A stretch of 19,411 nt of DNA, taken from positions 1 to 19,411 of the forward strand of contig JAKAWO010000015.1 in the NCBI GenBank assembly GCA_021827255.1, in the 5' to 3' direction. The DNA comes from Acidobacteriota bacterium (GTDB taxonomy: Bacteria; Acidobacteriota; Terriglobia; UBA7540). Under the pieces are notes generated by a model. The model was given only the letters and a program-made list of their open reading frames with translations, was not told the DNA's origin and ran no database searches. The translations under genes and the position numbers were made by a program. Shown here one piece after another: positions 10,056-16,834 of the stretch. The stretch's first letter is position 1, and every line of letters starts with the position of its first letter.

Positions 10056-10438
10056 GGTCCTTGGGTTATCCGCATCGAGTCGTCAATGCTGAGCGTCGGC
10101 CATCCGGTCTTGGCAGGGTCAGAGGGCGCGGCGGTGATTTCAAAGTGCTGGCTGTCGTTGATCTCTGCCGTAAAGTTATAACCGCGCCGGTTGTTCGGCG
10201 AGAACAGCAAGGAGCCGTCCTGCTGCAGTTGGTCGAGCGTCGCGTAGGTGCCGTGACTGGCCAGGTACATCCGTTCTGCTTGAGCGATCGAGAGCAAATC
10301 CGCCCGGACACCCGTCACGTCAATAATTTGCTTGGGCGGGGCGCCATGCGCGGGGCCGGCCGTGTACTCCGCCTTGAACATCCACCATCCAATGCCGAGC
10401 GCCACAATCAGTCCCGCCAGCGCGCCCATCCTTTTCAT
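10052..10438 (-). CDS. Anchored pilin-like small protein
   Basis: A 128-residue protein of unknown role. After a short basic start (MKRMG) comes one hydrophobic segment (about residues 6-24, ALAGLIVALGIGWWMF), then an exported domain. The domain begins with a helix containing DLLSIAQAERMYLASHGTYA (about 46-65), followed by a strand-rich part (GYNFTAEINDSQHFEITAAP). Helix, YxxxHGxYxxLDxL and a strand pair form the layout of type IV pilin/pseudopilin globular domains, but there is no prepilin peptidase motif (no Gly before Phe-Thr-Leu-Xaa-Glu). It is therefore pilin-like rather than a proven pilin. The start at 10438 is preferred over an upstream start at 10489 because a near-perfect GGGAGGTGA lies just before it. 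Its TGA overlaps the GTG of the CPBP protease gene. Confidence 0.8.
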   Translation of the reverse strand: MKRMGALAGLIVALGIGWWMFKAEYTAGPAHGAPPKQIIDVTGVRADLLSIAQAERMYLASHGTYATLDQLQQDGSLLFSPNNRRGYNFTAEINDSQHFEITAAPSDPAKTGWPTLSIDDSMRITQGP

Positions 10439-10442
10439 ACGT

Positions 10443-10451
10443 TCACCTCCC
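10443..10451 (-). promoter_or_regulatory. Strong Shine-Dalgarno site of the pilin-like gene
   Basis: GGGAGGTGA, read on the minus strand, ends four bases before the ATG at 10438. It is the best ribosome-binding site in this part of the window and decides the start in favour of 10438 over the upstream start at 10489. Confidence 0.75.
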
Positions 10452-10653
10452 GGCTGGTTCCTCCCCAACGCCGTCCCCACTCTTCTCATGATTGCAGAAA
10501 CATTGCAAGGCGGGCGCGGGCCTGGATGGCGTCATGCCCTGATGGCCTCGGCCTCTGCCTGCCCGCGCGAAGGAGGCGTCCGGCAGCCACGCGGCCGAAC
10601 GGAAGAGGGCTGGGGGCGGCGCAATCCGCGCAGCCCCATCCGTTTGGCTGAGG

Positions 10654-10681
10654 AATATAGCATGGTGGAACGCGCCTTTAA
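10654..10681 (-). promoter_or_regulatory. Possible sigma-70-type promoter in the longest gap
   Basis: On the minus strand, TTAAAG (10676-10681) and TATATT (10654-10659) are separated by 16 bases, about 215 bases upstream of the pilin-like gene. The -10 matches five of six consensus bases but the -35 only three of six, so this is weak. It would give the pilin-like/CPBP/BamE-like/nuo group its own promoter. The rest of the 10439-10712 gap shows nothing recognisable. Confidence 0.22.
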
Positions 10682-10712
10682 GCTACGATCGCCCTCCAGC
10701 CTCCCGTCTAGG

Positions 10713-11039
10713 CTACCGCTTGATCTCGATCATGATGGCTTCGAACGGTTCGTCGCTCAGATTCTCCGGGGCGTGCTCAACCGCTTCCTCATAGCAGATG
10801 ATCTGGCCCTTGGAGCCGAGGATATTTTGCTGCCGTCCCATCGAGTAAAAGCGGAAGTCGCAGTCGCTCAGAATCACCACCACCGCGGGAGGGTGCCAGT
10901 GCAGTTTGGATTTCTCATGGGGGCCGTATCGCACTCTCAACACTCGCACCCGCTCATCCTCAAACTCCACGCCATAGTGCTTGGGGTCAACTTCCACCGG
11001 ATCCTGTCCCGCCGACGGAGTAGCTGGAGCCGCTGCCAT
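10713..11039 (-). CDS. Small cupin-domain protein
   Basis: A 108-residue single-domain cupin of unknown substrate. The first cupin motif is recognisable in RVRYGPHEKSKLHWHPPAVVVIL with the HxH pair (H47, H49), but the usual downstream metal-binding glutamate is not at its normal place. The second motif is represented by H89 in YEEAVEHAPEN after GSKGQIICYEE. Three metal ligands may thus remain. No signal peptide follows the chosen ATG at 11039. The frame stays open to a TTG at 11099, but the extra 20 residues are not cupin-like and the ATG has a GGGGGT five bases upstream. It lies 196 bases downstream of the LolA-like gene and may be a separate unit or the end of that operon. Small cupins of this kind often sit in metabolic or sensing roles that sequence alone does not reveal. 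Confidence 0.75.
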   Translation of the reverse strand: MAAAPATPSAGQDPVEVDPKHYGVEFEDERVRVLRVRYGPHEKSKLHWHPPAVVVILSDCDFRFYSMGRQQNILGSKGQIICYEEAVEHAPENLSDEPFEAIMIEIKR

Positions 11040-11235
11040 GGCCGCACCCCCAATCCCAACCTGCCATTGTTCGCCCAAGAGTAGTACCTCGCTCGTCAAA
11101 GCGCAAGCCCGACGGTAAAGTGGTGGCTCGCAGCATGACTACAGCAGATATACTCGCGCCGCTGCCGGAGCGTGTCACTTCAGGGATGGGCTTGCTAGCG
11201 CGCCTCCGAGCCAGCCTATCGAACCGCCGCGCCGG

Positions 11236-11934
11236 CTATTGCTGGATAATCTCGGTGCCCGGGGGCGGCAGGAATTTGAACGAATTCAAACCGATTGGAG
11301 GGTTTCGCTCGATACGCTCGAAACGGAAATCCATGCGGCTGCCGTCGGTGTAGCTCACCACCAGCCGGCGTAAATTAAACTGCGGGTCGAACTCCATGAG
11401 GATCTCCTGATAGCCCTCCCGGCCGCCATGCTTGGGAATACCCCGAAGCACACGGTCTCCCGCCGGATGGGGCAGCGCATTGCCTGCATCCTCGATGCGC
11501 GAGAAGTACTTGTGGAGGCGCAGCCGCGTGAGCAGCAGCCGAAACGGGACGCGATAATCCTCACTCTTTTTGACCGACGAGCGGTCCAGTTGCTTTTCCG
11601 CTGGGATGTACAGCAGGACCTGCTTGCCGTCGGAGAGGAACAATTTCGGCTCCGGTTGGAGATAATCCCAACGCATCCGCCCTCCCCGAGCCAATAGCAC
11701 CGTCCCCGACTCTGTTCGCTGGCTATCGCCCGAGGTGTAGGTCTGGATAAAGCGGGCGCGCAGGGCGCGCACGCCGCTGTAACTGTTCTCCACCTCGCGC
11801 ACGAAGCCTTGGAGAGAAGAGCCGGAAACAGCACCCGGCGCGCCGCCGGCCAGAGTCGAACTCGCAACCAGCGTGAGTCCAACGGCGATCGAAAGTAAGA
11901 GCGTCGCCGCCTTATGGGTTGGGCTTATCCGCAT
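11236..11934 (-). CDS. LolA-like periplasmic outer-membrane lipoprotein carrier
   Basis: Probably a periplasmic carrier of lipid-modified cargo with the LolA/LolB half-barrel fold. It has 232 residues. A signal peptide is clear: basic start, hydrophobic core ATLLLSIAVGLTLVASSTLA and likely cleavage after Ala29. The mature protein shows the LolA pattern: an N-terminal helix (VENSYSGVRALRARFIQTYT), GTVLLARGGRMRWDYLQPEP (the family RWxYxxP-type block), then LFLSDGKQVLLYIPAEKQL. The C-terminus is DFRFERIERNPPIGLNSFKF. The start at 11934 lies 23 bases inside the end of the preceding TMTC-like gene, with AGGAA a few bases upstream and a GGAGG 12 bases upstream. The upstream extension of the frame is basic and non-homologous, so it was left out. 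In E. coli LolA works with the LolCDE exporter; here the neighbouring exporter is an ABC-2-type pair. Confidence 0.88.
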   Translation of the reverse strand: MRISPTHKAATLLLSIAVGLTLVASSTLAGGAPGAVSGSSLQGFVREVENSYSGVRALRARFIQTYTSGDSQRTESGTVLLARGGRMRWDYLQPEPKLFLSDGKQVLLYIPAEKQLDRSSVKKSEDYRVPFRLLLTRLRLHKYFSRIEDAGNALPHPAGDRVLRGIPKHGGREGYQEILMEFDPQFNLRRLVVSYTDGSRMDFRFERIERNPPIGLNSFKFLPPPGTEIIQQ

Positions 11935-13915
11935 CGCGTTCCTGTTCCTCCAATTTTTGGACGGCTTCGAGCGCCGCGGAGTTGCGCGGGTCGGTTTTGA
12001 GCCCCTGCTGGTACTCCTTGAGGGCGGCCCCATCGCGGCCTTCCGCCCGAGCAAGCTCCGCGAGCGCAAAGTAGGCGTGGCTATCAATTGGATTCAGCAG
12101 GACGGCCTCCCGGTAGGCGTGGTCGGCGCCTGCGTTGTCCCCGCGCCGCCGCAGCAGATCTCCAAGGCCGTCATAGCCGCGGAAATTCGGCTCGACTCGA
12201 ACCGAGGCGCGAAATTGTTCCTCCGCCGCCCTGAATTTTCGCTCCTTGACATAGAGCTTGGCGAGAGCGTTGTGGGTCGAGGGAAGCAAAGGCGAGAGTG
12301 CGGCGGCCGCCCGGAATTGCATCTCCGCGTCGGCGACCTTCCCCAGCTTTTCATCCACATTGCCAAGGTTCGTGTGCGGGTCAGTATAATTCGGCTTGCG
12401 ATGGATGGCTTGGCGAAAATAATTGGCGGCCTTGCGGTATCTCTTTTCCCTCGCATAGACAAGCCCCAGATTGGAAAGGACAATCGGATCGTGGGGGCTG
12501 AATTTCAATGCTAAGCGCCATTCTTTTTCCGCGCAGGCAATGTCGCCGTGATTCCAGCAAACCACCCCCAAATTGTTCCGAATGTGCGTTGCACCGGGAG
12601 AGATTTTCAGTGTCTGAGCATAAAGAACGTAATCATTCCGCCAGTCTCGGTTGCGCGTAACAATCCGGAAAACGCAGAGCAATGCGACCACCGCGGAGAT
12701 CCCCGCCAGGCTCCGACGCCAGAAGGGTCGAGACCGAACGGCTTTCCATACCTGAGTCGCCGTCCATCCGCCCAGCCAAGCAAACCCCACCGACGGCAGG
12801 TACAAGTACCTTTCGGCAAACACATTGCCTGCTAACAAGCGCGCGTCGAGAACCGGCGCCAGCGTCGTAAACATCCAGAACAAGCCGAAGGAAGCTATCC
12901 GCTCCCGTTTCCACAGCCAACAAAAAAGCCCCGCGCAAACCACCAGCCCCAGCCCGCCCGCCACCACGCGCGGGTCCAGCAGATGGGTGCTCTTCTTAAA
13001 TACGTAATAAGCGCAAAGCTGTGCCGGCCACAGCAGCTTGCCCAGATATTTTCCGACCAGCGCGACGGCAGAGAGCAACGTCTCGTACCCGCTCAGGGTG
13101 GACATCTGCTCCTGGGGCGCGAACGCTCCAAGGTATCGGACCCGGAACGCCACGTAGGCCAGGTCCATCAGCCAAAGCGTGCCGTAACGCGCCAGCTTTT
13201 GTCCCCATGAAGTTTGCCTGCGGTCTTCGCGATAGCAGTGTTCGTAAAGGGTGGCCACGAGCGGAAACGTGAGGGATTGTTCTTTGGAGAGAATCGTAAG
13301 CGCGAAGCTGACCACCATGGCAACTTCGATCCTCTCCGACCGTCCGCCTTGACTTTTCGGTAGCCGCAGAAACAACCAGAAAGTCAAGACGTAAAAAAAA
13401 GTCACCTCCAGGTCGGTCACGGCGGCGACCCAAGCCACGGACTCGGTATGAACGGGAAGCAGCGCAAACAGAACAGCCGCGGCCAGCGCGGCGACATCCT
13501 GTTGAAACAGGCGGCGAGCAACCACAAAAACCAGCAACGTTACGCCCACGTGCAAAAGCACGTTGACCAGATGAAAGCCATAGGCCATAGGCCCGAAAAG
13601 CTGATAGCAGACCAAGTACCCAAGGGTCATCATCGGGCGGTAATAGTTGGAGACGCCCTGTGCACCGGCGAACGACCACACATTGGTGCTAAACATCTTG
13701 GGCAGGAAGCGCAAGCTCCGGAGATAGGGGTTATCCAATACTTGGCGGTTGTCGTCATAGACGAACCCGTTAAATAGCGAATTCAGATAAGGCAACGCCG
13801 CCACCGCAACCAGGATGACAAGGTAAGCGATGTGTTTGGAGTCGAGCGTTTTGGCCGGGCCAACTCGCGCGGCCGTGCTCGGCGTTGTAGGAAGGCTCCT
13901 GGAGAGCTCACTCAT
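11912..13915 (-). CDS. TMTC-like polytopic membrane protein with TPR tail (long copy)
   Basis: A 667-residue membrane protein with about ten hydrophobic segments (about 28-420) followed by TPR repeats (about 441-655). The front part resembles the GT-C fold of O-mannosyltransferase/TMTC-type proteins. It has an acidic pair in FVYDDNRQVLDNPYL (D54, D55), NYYRPMMTLGYL, LLPVHTESVAWVAAVTDLE and AERYLYLPSVGFAWLGGW. In such enzymes the loop acidic residues act in sugar transfer from a lipid-linked donor. The C-terminal part holds at least six TPR units, each with the (A/G)xxxY..A pattern. The start was set at 13915 (MSELSRSLPTT), since an upstream extension to 14062 is not protein-like. No strong ribosome-binding site was seen. 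It lies between an anchored TPR gene and the LolA-like gene. Function is inferred from fold only. Confidence 0.85.
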   Translation of the reverse strand: MSELSRSLPTTPSTAARVGPAKTLDSKHIAYLVILVAVAALPYLNSLFNGFVYDDNRQVLDNPYLRSLRFLPKMFSTNVWSFAGAQGVSNYYRPMMTLGYLVCYQLFGPMAYGFHLVNVLLHVGVTLLVFVVARRLFQQDVAALAAAVLFALLPVHTESVAWVAAVTDLEVTFFYVLTFWLFLRLPKSQGGRSERIEVAMVVSFALTILSKEQSLTFPLVATLYEHCYREDRRQTSWGQKLARYGTLWLMDLAYVAFRVRYLGAFAPQEQMSTLSGYETLLSAVALVGKYLGKLLWPAQLCAYYVFKKSTHLLDPRVVAGGLGLVVCAGLFCWLWKRERIASFGLFWMFTTLAPVLDARLLAGNVFAERYLYLPSVGFAWLGGWTATQVWKAVRSRPFWRRSLAGISAVVALLCVFRIVTRNRDWRNDYVLYAQTLKISPGATHIRNNLGVVCWNHGDIACAEKEWRLALKFSPHDPIVLSNLGLVYAREKRYRKAANYFRQAIHRKPNYTDPHTNLGNVDEKLGKVADAEMQFRAAAALSPLLPSTHNALAKLYVKERKFRAAEEQFRASVRVEPNFRGYDGLGDLLRRRGDNAGADHAYREAVLLNPIDSHAYFALAELARAEGRDGAALKEYQQGLKTDPRNSAALEAVQKLEEQERDADKPNP

Positions 13916-13941
13916 ATCAACGTCGCCCGCTACCAAATGCC

Positions 13942-13971
13942 GCGATGCTCGGGGAAGGGATCGAACATCGC
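13942..13971. other. Inverted repeat upstream of the long TMTC-like gene
   Basis: GCGATG (13942-13947) and CATCGC (13966-13971) are perfect reverse complements separated by 18 bases. They sit about 27 bases upstream of the ATG at 13915, in the 165-base gap after the anchored TPR gene. The stem is short and has no T-run, so it is not a convincing terminator. It could affect translation of the next gene. Confidence 0.25.
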
Positions 13972-14080
13972 AACCTGTCAGTCCCGCCCCTGCTGGCGGC
14001 AGAAAAGTTTGCCGGCTCACGCCATCTGCGTGCCGGCAAGCTCCGAGCCACGCGCGCAACATTGTGCCGCGCAGATGCTG

Positions 14081-14983
14081 TCATGGCAGCAGACTCAGGT
14101 CAACCTTCGAGCTTGGGCCGAGTGTCACACGGCCATCTCGCGCAAGGGTGTAGGCCGCCCCGGAAGGATCTTTGGGAATCGCCCGGAGGTAGCCACTAAA
14201 AACCAGATCTTCCAGTGATGCCGGAGGTCGGCCCTTCTCGCGCCGATAACGTTCAACCAGTTTGTCTAATTCAGAAATCTGCTGCTCCGCATCGAGGGCG
14301 GCCAAATGCGCTACGGCGCTGGCGCGCACGTCCTGGGTGCCTGCGGTCTGATAAATCTGAGTCCAAAGCAGGCGCGAGGTGTTGATTTCTCCGCCCTGGG
14401 CTGCCACCGCCGCCGCCATCGCCTTCATCCAAACATAGGCCCCGGGCTGGCGGCTGCCCGTCTGAAACGCCCGCGCCGCCATAGGGTAATCTTTCAAGTC
14501 CCAGTAATAGATAAATCCCAGATCTTCCCACAGCCGCCAGTAGCTTGGATTGGCCACGATCCCGCGCCGAATGAGCTGTAGCGCGGCCTGCGGCTCGCCC
14601 GCACCGCCCGGAGGCTTTTCCGCTAAGAAAATAGACCCAAACCGGTACGCAATCAAAAGGTGGGGATCGAGGGCCGTGGTAATCCGCAGCAAGGCACCCA
14701 ACAGCGGATAGCGCCTCGCGTGAGCCAGACGCTTCCGGCCGAAGTATTGCACGGCGCGGGTCCAGTAGATGTCCGCCAGCAGCCCGTCATAGCCGAGTCC
14801 CCAACGCCGCAACGCGCGCCCCGAACGGAAATACAGTAGGCCCTCAGCTTGCGGCAAGCTGCGCTGTTGACGGTCAATGGCGCGCTGCAGAGGCCAGAGC
14901 GCAGCGAAAGCGGCCATGACGACGGACCCCCAGATCATTCGGGTCGCTTGCCTCCAATGCAAATTCTTCGATTCAGAGCTCAA
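14081..14983 (-). CDS. Membrane-anchored TPR-like protein with pseudopilin-like C-terminal motif
   Basis: A 300-residue protein without a recognised name. A hydrophobic segment (about 14-30) follows a short polar start, then a mostly helical soluble part (about 45-245) with TPR-like pairs such as LRITTALDPHLLIAYRFGSI and RRGIVANPSYWRLWEDLGFI. The end (residues 250-282) has the layout of pseudopilin C-termini: GRPPASLEDLVFSGYLRAIP followed by KDPSGAAYTL, that is, xLEDLVxxGYLxxIPxDPxGxxYxL. The start is a TTG at 14983 whose TTGA overlaps the stop of the ABC permease gene. AAGGA lies six to seven bases upstream, so this rare start is supported; a later ATG at 14938 is the alternative. It was placed with the exporter by this coupling, which suggests a partner of the ABC system. 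Confidence 0.8.
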   Translation of the reverse strand: MSSESKNLHWRQATRMIWGSVVMAAFAALWPLQRAIDRQQRSLPQAEGLLYFRSGRALRRWGLGYDGLLADIYWTRAVQYFGRKRLAHARRYPLLGALLRITTALDPHLLIAYRFGSIFLAEKPPGGAGEPQAALQLIRRGIVANPSYWRLWEDLGFIYYWDLKDYPMAARAFQTGSRQPGAYVWMKAMAAAVAAQGGEINTSRLLWTQIYQTAGTQDVRASAVAHLAALDAEQQISELDKLVERYRREKGRPPASLEDLVFSGYLRAIPKDPSGAAYTLARDGRVTLGPSSKVDLSLLP

Positions 14984-15759
14984 CGGAATTCCTTGGCCTC
15001 AAAGATCAAAACTGAGGCGCAGATCAGAATCGTGATATACAGCAACGCGTAGAGCGTGTTGGCCGTGACCAAGTATGGCGGCGCGGCCACGCCATGCGCC
15101 GTCTGGGAAATCGTCTGGAAATCACTGAAGTTCGGAAGCAGGTAATAAATCACCGAGGTCAATTTCAGCAGCGAAGTGTTCCCGCTTTCCTGGCCGAACC
15201 AGCGAATATCCGAAAGGAAATTTCCGATCACATATACGCAAAAAGTAAAGGTTGCGGAAAGAATAGGCGTCGTGACGCATGAGAATAGCAATGCCACGCC
15301 AATCACAATGGCGAGCTGGAGCAGGATGAAATAGACGCACTGCAAACCGATCCAATCCGGCCCCACCAGCCTCCGCTGGAGGTAAAACAACGCAACGTAA
15401 AAGCCCGCGGTCATCACCGCCGCGTTGATCGTCAAGGTCAGGACAAGCCCACAATATTTCCCGATGATAAATTCAGGCCGGGCCACAGGCTTGGAGAGGA
15501 TGTTGTAAATGGTTCGTCGCTCGATTTCTTTCGATACGAGGCCGATCCCGATAAAAATAGCTATGAGCAAACCAAAAACACTAATGGCGCTCAGCCCCAA
15601 ATTGATCAGAATGATCTGATCCACGCCCAGGGAGATGCTGCCGAACAGGACGGCGGCCGCCATCAGGAGCAAGGCGAAGCCGATCAAATTGTAGAGAACC
15701 TTCTCGCGCACCGACTCCTTGCACGTGTGAAGGGCGATCGTGATGATTCTCGATATCAT
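14980..15759 (-). CDS. ABC-2-type exporter permease
   Basis: A 259-residue integral membrane component of an ABC-2-type exporter. Six hydrophobic segments are visible, roughly at 22-42, 48-75, 103-127, 140-165, 167-185 and 230-252. The cytoplasmic block GLVSKEIERRTIYNILSKPV (72-92, continuing ARPEFIIGKY) is characteristic of the ABC-2 family found next to a single-domain ATPase, of the NosY/multi-copper-maturation type. The ATG overlaps the stop of the ATPase gene by four bases (ATGA, 15756-15759). Its own stop overlaps the TTG start of the anchored TPR gene, giving a chain of coupled genes. Substrate cannot be read from the sequence. Confidence 0.93.
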   Translation of the reverse strand: MISRIITIALHTCKESVREKVLYNLIGFALLLMAAAVLFGSISLGVDQIILINLGLSAISVFGLLIAIFIGIGLVSKEIERRTIYNILSKPVARPEFIIGKYCGLVLTLTINAAVMTAGFYVALFYLQRRLVGPDWIGLQCVYFILLQLAIVIGVALLFSCVTTPILSATFTFCVYVIGNFLSDIRWFGQESGNTSLLKLTSVIYYLLPNFSDFQTISQTAHGVAAPPYLVTANTLYALLYITILICASVLIFEAKEFR

Positions 15760-16739
15760 GAGTCATCTCGGGGCGAAACCGGAATTTCTTCACCGGGTCT
15801 CTTTGCGGATTCAAGTCGCCCCCCGACTTGGGCCATGAAATAATCTTCGAGCGACATCCCCACCGGGTTCATCGAGACCAATTTCGCGTGGAGTTGGATA
15901 GCGACGCTCAGGCATTTTTCCACGTCGGATTCTTTGGGAACCGTCACCCGCACTCGGCCCCCCGTCCGAAAGATTGACGAGCAAAAAGGCGCCACAGCTT
16001 GGAGGACCTCGTCAGACGGGTTCTCAAAGAGAATTTCGGTGCCGGATACGGCCGACTGCAGGAGGGTCCGCAGTTCGCCGCAGCCCTGCAAACGCCCCCG
16101 GTGCAGCACGGCAACCCGATCGCATAGGGTCTCAGCGTCCGACAGAATATGGGTTGAGAAAAAGATGGTTTTACCCTCTGCCTTCAACTGGAGGATCAAG
16201 TTCCTAACGTCGCGGCGGCCGAGGGGGTCCAGGCCAGACATCGGCTCGTCAAGGAAAATCAGCTCCGGGTCGTTCACCAACGCCTGGGCAATGCCCACCC
16301 GCTGAATCATCCCTTTGGAAAACTTGCGCAAAGGCTCATCCTGAAAATCGGCGAGGCCCACTCGGTCGAACAGGGCCCTAACGCGGTGACGAAGATTTCC
16401 GCCGGAGAGCCCGCAAAGTTGTCCGACGTAACGAAGAAATTCCTCCGCGGTCAGGTGGTCATAGAAGTAGGGATTTTCAGGCAAGTACCCGATCCGGCGA
16501 TGAATCTGGGGGTCATCGAACTTGCGCCCCAGCAGGCGCGCCGTTCCCGAAGTCGGAAAGACCAGCCGCAAGAGGATTTTTAGGGTCGTTGTCTTGCCAG
16601 CGCCGTTCGGGCCTAGCAAGCCAAACACTTCGCCTGCTTCAACCTGGAGATTTAGATGGTCAACAGCACGCTGACGGCGCCTCCGCCAAAAACCTACGAA
16701 ATAATCTTTGGTCAGATTAGTGATTTCAACGGCTAGCAT
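15756..16739 (-). CDS. ABC transporter ATP-binding protein
   Basis: A 327-residue cytoplasmic ATPase that energises the ABC-2 permease encoded next. The Walker A motif is GPNGAGKTT (43-51). The Q-loop position reads YLPENPYFYDHLT with Glu88 where other ABC proteins have Gln, as is common in this subfamily. The ABC signature is degenerate, FSKGMIQRVGIAQAL (about 140-154). Walker B is LIFLDEPMSGLDPLG (160-174) and the H-loop is STHILSDAE (His197). A C-terminal extension of about 100 residues (from about 225) is typical of this ABC-2 group. The ATG at 16739 is preferred; an upstream GTG at 16757 would add six residues, but its GAGGT lies directly against it. It lies 95 bases after the short TMTC-like gene and overlaps the permease by four bases. 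Confidence 0.94.
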   Translation of the reverse strand: MLAVEITNLTKDYFVGFWRRRRQRAVDHLNLQVEAGEVFGLLGPNGAGKTTTLKILLRLVFPTSGTARLLGRKFDDPQIHRRIGYLPENPYFYDHLTAEEFLRYVGQLCGLSGGNLRHRVRALFDRVGLADFQDEPLRKFSKGMIQRVGIAQALVNDPELIFLDEPMSGLDPLGRRDVRNLILQLKAEGKTIFFSTHILSDAETLCDRVAVLHRGRLQGCGELRTLLQSAVSGTEILFENPSDEVLQAVAPFCSSIFRTGGRVRVTVPKESDVEKCLSVAIQLHAKLVSMNPVGMSLEDYFMAQVGGRLESAKRPGEEIPVSPRDDS

Positions 16740-16834
16740 CGTAGCGGAATCTTCCACACCTCACGAGGAGAAAGCTTTCGGTTCGCTTCCCACGCTTCCA
16801 AATATAAACCAAGTTGCCGCGAAACGGAGCATCC

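Noticed and set aside
10698..10714. AGCCT/AGGCT inverted repeat at the end of the cupin gene, considered as a terminator
   Set aside because: The stem is only five base pairs, overlaps the stop codon and is not followed by a run of T.
10332..11084. Plus-strand frame of 250 residues spanning the 10439-10712 gap
   Set aside because: It runs antisense to the pilin-like and cupin genes, with composition typical of a shadow and no recognisable domain.
11100..11235. Possible -35/-10 pair (GTGACA and TATATC) upstream of the cupin gene
   Set aside because: The 20-base spacer is too long and the match is weak; likely chance.
13930..13990. tRNA-like stretch with a GGGATCGAAC sequence, read as a T-arm
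   Set aside because: The flanking bases do not form a T-stem or an acceptor stem, and no anticodon arm is visible. The GCGATG/CATCGC repeat explains the pairing better.
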